From Lactobacillus kimbladii (lineage in GTDB: Bacteria > Bacillota > Bacilli > Lactobacillales > Lactobacillaceae), in assembly GCF_014323605.1 (NCBI RefSeq), contig NZ_SCMB01000004.1:182847-246846 (forward strand): 64,000 nt of DNA. The letters are read 5' to 3'. Position numbers and translations under genes: made by a program. Shown one piece after another: positions 17,415 to 24,543 of the stretch. Below the pieces are notes generated by a model. It was not told the DNA's origin. It saw only the letters and a list, made by a program, of their open reading frames with translations, and did not search any database. Position 1 is the stretch's first letter, and each line of letters begins with the position of its first letter.

Positions 17415-18383
17415 TTACTTAGGTGCTTTAATTGAAGCAGGATCAATTCCAAGTGCCTTTGCCATTTTCTTGTTAACCACCAATTTCAAATCAGTTGCCC
17501 TTTCAACAGGCATATCTTTAGGTTTAGCTTTACCGTCTAAAATCTTAGCAGCCATTTTACCGGTTTGTTTACCAAGCGCCTCATAATCTATTCCAATAGA
17601 AGCCAAGCCTCCAGTTTTAACCTGGTCAGTTGAACCGGCTACTAGAGGGATTTTCTTTTCCTTAACAACTTTACCAATAATTGAAGAAGCAGAAGCAAAT
17701 GTGTTGTCTGTTGGTACGTAAATTCCTTGTACTTTACCAGCTAAGGTTTCTGTTACTTGTTGAACATCGTTAGTGGTATTAGCTGTTTTAACTAAAACTT
17801 TAACGCCAGCTTTTTTCAGTGCCTTGATGGCTAGATCAGCTTGAATTTTAGAATTGGCTTCGCCCGCATTGTACATAATGCCAATTGTTTTAGCCTTAGG
17901 CACAATTGATAAAAGTAACTTGATTTGCTTATCAATTGAAACCATGTCAGTAGTTCCTGTGACATTTCTGCCAGGTTTAGCGTCTGAATTTACTAATTTT
18001 GCAGCTTTAAGATCAGTTACAGCAGTGACCACAATAGGAATATCTTGGGTCGCATTAGCAACACTTTGCGCTGCCGGTGTAGCAATTCCCAAGATTAAAT
18101 CTGATTTTTCATTGACTAATTTTTCACTCATACTCTTCAGATTGTCTTGGCTGTTTTGCGCATTTTGGTAATCAATTTTCAAGTTCTTTCCTTCAGTGTA
18201 GCCTTCTTCCTTCAGGCCTTCTTTGAAACCTTTATTAGCCTCATCTAAAGAGGGATGCTGAACTACTTGCAGTATGCCCACATGTTTTATAGTTGCTGTA
18301 CTGCCTGATTTTTTGTTATTGCAGCCACTAAGTAGCAACAGACTGGTTAAAGCCATTCCCATAATTATTTTCTTGATTCGCAT
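17415..18383 (-). CDS. Substrate-binding lipoprotein, PF04392 type (copy 2)
   Basis: A 322-aa binding protein with signal peptide and lipobox LLLSGC near residue 20, then the ABC_sub_bind fold (GILQVVQHPSLDEA, LGIATPAAQSVANATQ, GTTDMVS, YVPTDNTFASA, ASIGIDYEALG). I use the ATG at 18383, with GGAGG upstream; the frame stays open further up, but through the terminator of the leader. It is about four-fifths identical by eye to copy 1 at 18.8-19.8 kb. It heads the unit with permease and ATPase, so this copy surely serves that transporter. Confidence 0.9.
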   Translation of the reverse strand: MRIKKIIMGMALTSLLLLSGCNNKKSGSTATIKHVGILQVVQHPSLDEANKGFKEGLKEEGYTEGKNLKIDYQNAQNSQDNLKSMSEKLVNEKSDLILGIATPAAQSVANATQDIPIVVTAVTDLKAAKLVNSDAKPGRNVTGTTDMVSIDKQIKLLLSIVPKAKTIGIMYNAGEANSKIQADLAIKALKKAGVKVLVKTANTTNDVQQVTETLAGKVQGIYVPTDNTFASASSIIGKVVKEKKIPLVAGSTDQVKTGGLASIGIDYEALGKQTGKMAAKILDGKAKPKDMPVERATDLKLVVNKKMAKALGIDPASIKAPK

Positions 18384-18412
18384 TTTTGTTCCTCCATAAA
18401 TCTGCTGACCGT

Positions 18413-18442
18413 AAAAAAATACCCACTTATTTCTAAGTGGGT
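18413..18442 (-). terminator. attenuator terminator before binding-protein copy 2
   Basis: On the minus strand, ACCCACTTA / TAAGTGGGT is a perfect 9-bp stem with a 4-nt loop (18421-18442) followed by seven T (18413-18419). It ends 30 nt before the start codon, so it controls entry into the gene. Confidence 0.9.
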
Positions 18443-18472
18443 ATACAAGTATTATCAGTAATAATCTTTTGT

Positions 18473-18563
18473 GGTTAGCCACTTAGAAAGCTATGTGGCT
18501 AACCGCAATTAAAGGACTTTAGCCATCATAGATAAATTCAAACCCTATCTAAAATAGCTAAAG
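18473..18563 (-). promoter_or_regulatory. multi-hairpin attenuator leader of copy 2
   Basis: Read on the minus strand. Segment A (18563-18546, the end of the leader-peptide frame) pairs with B (18534-18517). C (18504-18491) pairs with D (18490-18473) through a perfect 10-bp stem. B can instead pair with C (CTATG-TGGCTAA against TTAGCCACATAG, one bulge). D (18489-18479) can pair with the terminator's 5' arm at 18440-18430 over 11 perfect bases. So A:B allows C:D and termination, while blocking A gives B:C, frees D and prevents termination. Confidence 0.85.
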
Positions 18564-18610
18564 TAATAACGGTTATTCAGTTGTGAGACTCGTATTAGAT
18601 TACATTTCAT
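18545..18610 (-). CDS. Tyr-rich leader peptide of copy 2 (21 aa)
   Basis: ATG at 18610 with GGAGG 10 nt upstream; 21 codons ending in TAG. The last nine residues are NRYYFSYFR, so three Tyr and two Phe lie in the last seven codons. The second leader at 19.98-20.05 kb has the same length and the same SQL.NRYY.SY.R pattern although the DNA differs, which indicates selection on the peptide. The Tyr/Phe codons lie in segment A of the attenuator, so a ribosome stalled there would mask A and favour read-through. Confidence 0.82.
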   Translation of the reverse strand: MKCNLIRVSQLNNRYYFSYFR

Positions 18611-18639
18611 AAAACTTTACCTCCAACCTTAATGAGAAG

Positions 18640-18668
18640 ATTATAAAAAATAAAGAAGAAAAAGTCAA
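18640..18668 (-). promoter_or_regulatory. promoter of the copy-2 unit
   Basis: Minus-strand TTGACT (18668-18663) and TATAAT (18645-18640) with exactly 17 nt between them. The layout is identical to the promoter at 20.07-20.10 kb. Confidence 0.9.
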
Positions 18669-18821
18669 GAAATAATAAATTTAGCTGGTAAAAATAATAA
18701 TATTTATGACCGCTTAAAGCAAAGGCAAAATAAAAAGTTCACCCGTTTGAAATAAGTACCAAAGCTTTTCACTTTCATCGTTTATTTCACTGTTCAGTGG
18801 CCTTTTAATATCAACTTAAAA

Positions 18822-19790
18822 TTATTTTGGTGCTTTGATTGATTTAGGATCAATTCCCAGTGCTTTAGCCATGCTCTTGTTAACAACTAATTTCATATCA
18901 TGTGCTTTTTCAACCGGCATATTAGCTGGCTTAGCTTTGCCAGATAAGATTTTAGCAGCCATTTTACCAGTTTGTTCCCCTAATAATTCGTAATCAATTC
19001 CGATTGAGGCCAAGCCACCTGTTCTAACTTGATCAACTGAACTTGCTACCAGGGGAACTTTCTTTTCTTTGACTACTTTACCAACTACAGAAGCAGCTGA
19101 ATCAAAAGTATTGTCGGTAGGAACAAAAATACCATCAACTTTAGATGCAAGCGTTTCAGTTACTTGCTGGACATCATTAGTAGTATTTGCGGTTTTAATC
19201 AAAACTTTCACTCCTGCTTTTTTCAGTGCAGCCGTAGCTAAATCGGCCTGTATTTTCGAGTTTGATTCACCGGCATTGTACATAATACCAACCGTTTTTG
19301 CTTTAGGAACAATTGATAGCAGCAACTTAATTTGCCTTTTAATAGAAACCATGTCTGTTGTTCCTGTAATGTTTCTGCCAGGCTTAGCATCTGAATCAAC
19401 TAACTTGGCTGCTTTTAAGTCAGTTACAGCAGTAACAACAGTTGGTATTTTTTGGGTCGCATTGGCAACGCTCTGTGCTGCCGGCGTGGCAATGCCCAAA
19501 ATCAAATCAGATTTTTCATTAACCAGTTTTTCACTCATACTTTTTAAATTGTCCTGATTATTTTGCGCATTCTGGTAATCAATCTTAAGATTTTTACCTT
19601 CGACAAAGCCGCTTTCTTTTAGTCCCTTTTTAAAACCTTTGTAGGCCTTGTCTAAAGAAGGGTGTTGTACTACTTGTAAAACACCAACATGTTTGACATC
19701 TGGCGCCTTGCCAGCTTTTTTGCTGCTGCAGCCTCCTAATGCCATTAATCCGACAATACTAATTCCTGTGATCAATTTCTTAAAACGCAT
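18822..19790 (-). CDS. Substrate-binding lipoprotein, PF04392 type (copy 1)
   Basis: 322 aa, with lipobox MALGGC near residue 20 and the same fold and motifs as copy 2 (GVLQVVQHPSLDKA, FVPTDNTFDSA, ASIGIDYELLG). Start ATG at 19790 with GGAGGC upstream. No permease follows before the second promoter, and only a weak hairpin lies after the stop, so some read-through to copy 2 is possible. It is probably a duplicate binding protein sharing the same permease and ATPase, with perhaps a different affinity or ligand. Confidence 0.9.
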   Translation of the reverse strand: MRFKKLITGISIVGLMALGGCSSKKAGKAPDVKHVGVLQVVQHPSLDKAYKGFKKGLKESGFVEGKNLKIDYQNAQNNQDNLKSMSEKLVNEKSDLILGIATPAAQSVANATQKIPTVVTAVTDLKAAKLVDSDAKPGRNITGTTDMVSIKRQIKLLLSIVPKAKTVGIMYNAGESNSKIQADLATAALKKAGVKVLIKTANTTNDVQQVTETLASKVDGIFVPTDNTFDSAASVVGKVVKEKKVPLVASSVDQVRTGGLASIGIDYELLGEQTGKMAAKILSGKAKPANMPVEKAHDMKLVVNKSMAKALGIDPKSIKAPK

Positions 19791-19804
19791 TTTTCTGCCT
19801 CCAT

Positions 19805-19833
19805 AAAAAATACCCACTTACTTCTAAGTGGGT
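19805..19833 (-). terminator. attenuator terminator before binding-protein copy 1
   Basis: Minus-strand ACCCACTTA / TAAGTGGGT stem (19812-19833) with a 4-nt loop and six T (19805-19810), ending 15 nt before the start codon. Confidence 0.9.
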
Positions 19834-19869
19834 GCACAAAAATTTTTATTGCTAAAAACGATTGGATGT

Positions 19870-19997
19870 GGTCAGCCACTTAGAAAGCTATGTGGCTAAC
19901 CAAACTAAAAGAGTCTTAGCCATCATAGATAAATTCAAACTTGTGTTTAGTTTGAATTCACCTAGATGAACCCAAACTCTTATCTATAGTAGCTAAG
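19870..19997 (-). promoter_or_regulatory. multi-hairpin attenuator leader of copy 1
   Basis: Same segment order as in copy 2. A (19997-19981) pairs with B (about 19934-19914). C and D form a 10-bp stem (19901-19892 with 19879-19870). D (19885-19876) is perfectly complementary over 10 bases to the terminator's 5' arm (19831-19822). This leader has an extra hairpin between A and B (GTTTG..TTCA / TGAA..CAAAC, about 19950-19977) that copy 2 lacks. Confidence 0.83.
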
Positions 19998-20045
19998 ATA
20001 ATAACGATTACTTAGTTGACTTTCTTTTTGACTAAACTCAATCAT
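19980..20045 (-). CDS. Tyr-rich leader peptide of copy 1 (21 aa)
   Basis: ATG at 20045 with GGAGGTAAGG upstream; 21 codons ending in TAA. The last nine residues are NRYYLSYYR, with four Tyr in the last seven codons. The N-terminal half differs from the other leader, but SQL, NRYY, SY and R are conserved. The Tyr codons overlap segment A of the attenuator. Too short for routine gene finders, but the conserved length, ribosome site and pattern support it. Confidence 0.82.
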   Translation of the reverse strand: MIEFSQKESQLSNRYYLSYYR

Positions 20046-20073
20046 TATCCTTACCTCCAACTTCAATAACCGA

Positions 20074-20102
20074 ATTATAAAAAAATAAGAAATTAAAGTC
20101 AA
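20074..20102 (-). promoter_or_regulatory. promoter of the copy-1 unit
   Basis: Minus-strand TTGACT (20102-20097) and TATAAT (20079-20074), spacing 17 nt; a near-consensus vegetative promoter. Confidence 0.9.
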
Positions 20103-20164
20103 GCATTAATTTAATTTTATTGTTAGTGCTATTAAGTGGGCTAGGAAAAAAGTGTTGCTAGCGT

Positions 20165-20407
20165 TTAGTAAAGCTGGCTGTATGACAGCTATGAATGTTA
20201 AATTTAAGAAAACTTTGTCCTTAAGTATTGGTAAAGGAAAGCCAATTCTGCTTCACGGATATCTTAGATCAATTATTTAAAGGTCTAATACCTCTTTTAA
20301 TAACAGTAGGCTGTTTTTACCTTTTACGTAAAAGGGTAAACATTAATTGGGTCATATTAGGTATATTTGTATTGTCAATCTTTTTAGGACTGATAGGTGT
20401 AGTATAA
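20165..20407 (+). pseudogene. remnant of a mannose-family PTS EIID gene
   Basis: Near 20224-20277 one frame gives LSLSIGKGKPILL, and after a shift near 20262 the next frame gives DILDQLFKGLIPLL and a hydrophobic tail ending in a stop at 20405. That is the C-terminal signature of mannose/fructose-family EIID proteins. About 80 residues of a roughly 270-280-aa protein survive, with at least one frameshift. It lies 41 bp before rpoN, whose usual targets in lactobacilli are mannose-type PTS operons. Confidence 0.7.
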
Positions 20408-20448
20408 TTAAATAGACAGTCATTTTTAAGTAAGAGGAGGAAAAGCCG

Positions 20449-21720
20449 ATGACACGATTGCAAAAAATGGTATTAAAGCCAAAAGAGCAGTTAGTGACAC
20501 GGCTTTTTTTGTCACCAAAATTAAAGCAGAATTTAACCGTTCTTTCATATAATACTCATGACTTAATAAATGCCATGAAGGAAATGAGTGCTAGTAATCC
20601 CTTTGTGACTTTGAAAGAACCTAAAGGCGAGATGCAGAATTTGGAATGGCTGCGCTCGCCTGAAACAGAGAATTTAATAGATCATTTATTGATGCAAGTG
20701 GATTTAAGTGACTGGCACAGTTGGGAAAAAAGTGCAGTCAAAGCTTTGATTTACCATCTTGATGAAGATGGCTACTTGAGAATTGATTTAGCTAAAATTT
20801 CTGAACAAACTGAGTTTACGCTTGCAAAATTATTAAGGGCAAAAAGCCTGCTTCAAAGTCTTGATCCATGTGGAATCGGGGGTGCAAATCTGGCTGAATG
20901 TTTAGCACTTCAGGCAAAACAAAAAGACAACTTTAATCCTGTAGCACTTGAAATTTTGCTGAATAATCAGTTGGAAATGCTGGCCGATCCTAAAAAATGG
21001 TCTAACTCTAGGTTTTCAATATCCCAATTAAATGATGCATTGGCCAGCATACAAACATTGAACCCGACCCCAGCCAGCGATTATATAGTCGACAGTAATG
21101 TTCAATATTTGTTACCCGATTTGATTTACAAAGTAACAGATGGACGTATAACGGTAGAAAACTTTCAAGCGCAAATACCAGAGATGGTTTTTGATGAAAA
21201 ATCATATCGTGAATTAAAAGATCAATCTAATGAAAGTAAGTATTTTTCGCAGCAAAAGCAGCGTTTTCTTGAAATGAAAAATGCGATTGCAGAGCGTCAG
21301 AAAACTATCATGCGGCTGGGCGAATATGTGGGCCAGTTTCAACATGCGTTTTTAACTACAATGCAAAAGCAGGAACTAAAGCCGCTCGGATTAAAAGAAA
21401 CTGCACGAGCATTGAGCCTAGGACCGAGTACAATTAGCAGAGCCATTAAAGACAAATACGTCCAGTGCCAGAATAAGGTTTTCAGTTTGAAAATTCTTTT
21501 TCCGCGTAAAGTAACTACTGATTTATCCCAAGCGCGCATAGAATACGACTTGCAACAGATCATAAAAAAAGAAGATGTCCGTGCCCCTTTAAGTGATCAG
21601 CAACTGGTAGAAATTTTTGCCAAACATGATGTGACTTTAAGTCGGCGAGTGATTGCTAAATATCGTAAAAAGCTCAATATACCGAATAGTTATAGTAGAA
21701 AAGCCAAAGTAACAGATTAA
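20449..21720 (+). CDS. rpoN: RNA polymerase sigma-54 factor
   Basis: Directs RNA polymerase to -24/-12 promoters and needs an AAA+ activator. 423 aa: N-terminal Gln/Leu-rich activator-interacting region (about 1-55), core-binding domain (about 75-270), and C-terminal DNA-binding region with an HTH (ETARALSLGPSTISRAIKDK, near residue 317) and an RpoN box variant SRRVIAKYRKKLNIP (near 403). AGAGGAGG precedes the ATG. No LevR-type activator and no convincing -24/-12 promoter is in the window, so its targets lie elsewhere. Confidence 0.95.
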   Translation: MTRLQKMVLKPKEQLVTRLFLSPKLKQNLTVLSYNTHDLINAMKEMSASNPFVTLKEPKGEMQNLEWLRSPETENLIDHLLMQVDLSDWHSWEKSAVKALIYHLDEDGYLRIDLAKISEQTEFTLAKLLRAKSLLQSLDPCGIGGANLAECLALQAKQKDNFNPVALEILLNNQLEMLADPKKWSNSRFSISQLNDALASIQTLNPTPASDYIVDSNVQYLLPDLIYKVTDGRITVENFQAQIPEMVFDEKSYRELKDQSNESKYFSQQKQRFLEMKNAIAERQKTIMRLGEYVGQFQHAFLTTMQKQELKPLGLKETARALSLGPSTISRAIKDKYVQCQNKVFSLKILFPRKVTTDLSQARIEYDLQQIIKKEDVRAPLSDQQLVEIFAKHDVTLSRRVIAKYRKKLNIPNSYSRKAKVTD

Positions 21721-21730
21721 ATTTAACCAA

Positions 21731-22360
21731 AAAAATCCTAACGCAAAATGAAATGCTCCTAATAGTCAGATTATTGTCTAACTATTATGGAGCACTTTTG
21801 CTAAAGAAGCAGCAGCTTAATTAAACCAGACCCTACCATGTTTTGCATACCGCTATTACCGAATACAATGACTTCAGGCAAAAAGGTTTATATTTCGCCG
21901 GTCATTGATATGGCCTCACTGGAAATACTGGCTTGTCAAGTCAGCTATTCGCCTAACATGAAGCTGGTTTATAGAGCTAGAAGCGCAAACTGCCTAAAAC
22001 AGCTCAACCTATTTTACATTCAGATCAGGGCTTTCAATACCACCATTGCGACTATCAGGCCAAGTTAAGACAGATGGAGATTAAGCAAAGCATGTAGCGC
22101 AAGGGTAATTGCCACGATAATGCACCGGGAGAAGCAATTTTCAACCTAATGAAACGGGAGAAGCTTAACCTCATTAAGATCAGTTCACTAGCAGAAATGC
22201 GGGAAGTACCGCGTAATTACGTTCACTGATTCAATTACATTAGAAGATCAAACAAATTAAAATACACGACCCCGATTAAATATCGGAACCGTGTATTGGG
22301 TCTGGTGTAATATTAAAATGTCTAACTTTTTAGTTACAATTCAGAATCGTTAGGATTTTT
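21731..22360. mobile_element. IS3-family insertion sequence remnant
   Basis: Bounded by a 13-bp perfect inverted repeat, AAAAATCCTAACG at 21731-21743 and its complement at 22348-22360. Inside, + strand pieces of an IS3-type OrfB can be read: KVYISPVIDMASLEILA near 21885, HSDQGFQYHHCDY near 22020-22060, then RKGNCHDNAPGEAIFNLMK after an in-frame stop. The element is about 630 bp, against 1.2-1.5 kb for intact family members, with stops and frameshifts, so it is dead. Confidence 0.8.
21751..21796 (+). terminator. hairpin after rpoN
   Basis: Long imperfect stem (AAATGCTCC.AATAGT / ACTATT.TGGAGCACTTTT) inside the left end of the IS remnant. It may now terminate rpoN transcription. Confidence 0.55.
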
Positions 22361-22378
22361 GTTTTAGTTAGCAAGGCT

Positions 22379-23320
22379 TTATGGCAAATCATTACCGGCA
22401 GCTAAATAAATGTCATACCATTCTTGAGCTGTAAGGGAAATGTCTGCACCTTTGGCGCTGTCAATGATATGGGCTGGCGTCATAGTCCCAATAATAACCT
22501 GTGTATTTGCCGGGTGCCGCAAAATCCAGGCAGCCGCAACTGCATTTTTAGAAACGCCTTTTTGATCAGCTACTTTTTGTAAAGCTTCGTTGACTTCTGG
22601 AAACTTAGGGTTACCAATGAAGTTGCCTTCAATTTGACCATACTGGAAAGGTGACCATGCCTGAACAGTCATGTTGTGTAAACGTGAGTAGTCTAAAACG
22701 CCCCGATCGTGGTCAATGCTGCGCTCATCGGTCATATTGGTGTGAATATTGAAATCAATTGGACCAGTGTGCATAACGCTTAGTTGTAATTGATTAATTA
22801 ACAATCTTTGACTGACTCCCGCTTGTAATAAGTCAACTTGCATTGGATTAAAATTTGAAACTCCAAAGTGTCGCACTTTGCCGTCTCTTTGCAATTCATC
22901 AAAGGCAGCGCCAACTTCAGCTGGATCCATTAAAGCATCTGGTCTGTGGAGCAGCAAGCTGTCTAAATAGTCAATTTTCATCCGGGAAAGGATACCATCT
23001 ACGGCATTAATCAAATACTTTTTAGAAAAATCATACCTGGTTGTCTTGTAATCCAATTTAGGATTTTCATAAATCCCCGTCTTAGATTGAATGTAAAAAT
23101 CGTCGCGTTTTAAGGATGATTTTTGCAATGCTTCTCCGAAAATTTCTTCAGATTTACCATGACCATAAACATCAGCTGAATCAATATAGTTAATACCAGT
23201 TTCATGGGCAGTTTCTAATACCTTAACAGCTTCATCAACTGTCAGTTTATTCATGCGCATAATTCCGAGTGCAATAGCTGAACCAGAAAAGTTGGTGTTG
23301 CCAATTTTAATTTGTCTCAT
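22379..23320 (-). CDS. Aldo/keto reductase
   Basis: NAD(P)H-dependent oxidoreductase of 313 aa with an (alpha/beta)8 barrel. The catalytic set is visible as NYIDSADVYGHGKSEE (Asp and Tyr near residue 48-53), Lys in QSKTGI near residue 80, and His in LLLHRPD near residue 120; cofactor motif VIIGTMTPAHI lies near the end. The subgroup resembles YdhF-type oxidoreductases. Substrate unknown. AGGAGG precedes the ATG on the minus strand. Monocistronic. Confidence 0.9.
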   Translation of the reverse strand: MRQIKIGNTNFSGSAIALGIMRMNKLTVDEAVKVLETAHETGINYIDSADVYGHGKSEEIFGEALQKSSLKRDDFYIQSKTGIYENPKLDYKTTRYDFSKKYLINAVDGILSRMKIDYLDSLLLHRPDALMDPAEVGAAFDELQRDGKVRHFGVSNFNPMQVDLLQAGVSQRLLINQLQLSVMHTGPIDFNIHTNMTDERSIDHDRGVLDYSRLHNMTVQAWSPFQYGQIEGNFIGNPKFPEVNEALQKVADQKGVSKNAVAAAWILRHPANTQVIIGTMTPAHIIDSAKGADISLTAQEWYDIYLAAGNDLP

Positions 23321-23507
23321 AATGTACCTCCTTTCTTTAGTATACGCTTTCTTGGAAGAGAAATTTAAAAAATGAGTGAGTTTTAATTTATATTTAGCAA
23401 TAATAGCAAAAAGCCTAATATTTTTTTAAAAATAATTTTATTTTTATCATTATTTTGTATATAATAGAAATTACATAATTTTGAAAAACAAGTAGGAGGG
23501 AAAAATT

Positions 23508-24416
23508 ATGAGTAATAAAATAGGAGTTATCGGAGACGGTCACGTTGGCAGTACGGTAGCGCAGCAGTTAATATTAACGGGTTTAGTAGATGACCTCGTT
23601 ATGATTGATGTTAATGAAGCAAAGGTTAGAGCAGATCAGCTTGATTTTCAAGACGCGATGGCAAATTTGAAGCATCACACTACTATTACGATCAATGATT
23701 ATTCCGCCCTCAAGGATGCAGACATTGTCATTAGTGCTTTTGGAAATATTGAGTTGGAAGCAGGCGGCGAGCGCTTTGCAGAATTGAATTATAACCGTGA
23801 GCGGATTGGAGACATTGCGGAGTCAATCAAGAAGAGCGGCTTCAATGGTATTTTGGTTGCCATTACCAATCCAGTAGATGCAATTACTAATATGTATCAA
23901 GAGCTAACTGGTTTACCGCGCAAGCATGTCATTGGTACCGGTACTCTATTAGATACAGCCCGTATGAAGCGTGCTGTTGGTGAACGAATGAATGTAGATC
24001 CTCGTTCAGTTGAAGGCTTTAACTTGGGTGAACACGGTAATTCACAATTTACTGCTTGGTCAACCGTTAAAGTTTTGGAAAAACCAATTACTGAAGTAGC
24101 TGAAGCAAAACACCTTAAGCTTGAAGACTTAAACGATGAAATTAAGTTTGGTGGTCAAACAGTTTATAAGGGTAAGCAATATACTAACTACGGTATTTCA
24201 GCTGCTGTAACTCGTTTGGTAGAAACCATTCAAAGCGATGCTCACACTGAAATGCCAGTTTCAAATTACCAGGAAAAATATGGTACTTACTTATCTTACC
24301 CAGCTATTGTTGGTCGTGATGGTATTGTCCAAACCGTTGAATTGACACTGACTGATGAAGAAGAAAAGAAATTAAAGGCGTCTGCAGAAACAATTAAAGA
24401 AAAAGCAAACAAATAG
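23508..24416 (+). CDS. L-2-hydroxyacid (L-lactate-like) dehydrogenase
   Basis: NAD-dependent interconversion of 2-oxo acids and L-2-hydroxy acids. 302 aa, with Rossmann motif VIGDGHVGSTVAQQL at the N-terminus, ITNPVDAITNMYQ, and the catalytic His in GEHGNSQFTAWS near residue 178. It is slightly shorter than glycolytic L-LDH, and the loop GNIELEAGGERF at the active-site lid differs from the canonical one, which is more like L-2-hydroxyisocaproate dehydrogenase. AGGAGGG precedes the ATG. It has its own terminator. Confidence 0.87.
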   Translation: MSNKIGVIGDGHVGSTVAQQLILTGLVDDLVMIDVNEAKVRADQLDFQDAMANLKHHTTITINDYSALKDADIVISAFGNIELEAGGERFAELNYNRERIGDIAESIKKSGFNGILVAITNPVDAITNMYQELTGLPRKHVIGTGTLLDTARMKRAVGERMNVDPRSVEGFNLGEHGNSQFTAWSTVKVLEKPITEVAEAKHLKLEDLNDEIKFGGQTVYKGKQYTNYGISAAVTRLVETIQSDAHTEMPVSNYQEKYGTYLSYPAIVGRDGIVQTVELTLTDEEEKKLKASAETIKEKANK

Positions 24417-24435
24417 TTCTAGTTTATTTAGTAAA

Positions 24436-24466
24436 AATGATGGTCACTAAGATCATCATTTTTTTA
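24436..24466 (+). terminator. terminator of the L-hydroxyacid dehydrogenase gene
   Basis: Stem AATGATGGTC / GATCATCATT with a 5-nt loop, followed by TTTTTTT. Confidence 0.85.
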
Positions 24467-24543
24467 TTATATAAAAAAAGATAGTGAATTCTATTGTTAT
24501 AAGGGGTATTCTTATAGTAATGAATACTTAGAAGGGAAAAATC

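Noticed and set aside
18384..18482. N-terminal extension of binding-protein copy 2
   Set aside because: The extra codons run through the attenuator terminator; the signal peptide starts at the ATG at 18383.
19069..19557. 162-aa frame on the + strand
   Set aside because: Shadow of the lipoprotein gene; a similar shadow occurs in the paralogue, as expected for coding-strand bias.
18411..20050. T-box riboswitches in front of the two ABC lipoproteins
   Set aside because: There is no GGTGG-ACCGCG core; instead a translated leader peptide and A/B/C/D/terminator pairings explain the leaders.
20449..21720. TGGCAC-type sigma-54 promoter near rpoN
   Set aside because: The only TGGCAC-like string found lies inside the rpoN coding region and lacks a proper -12 element.
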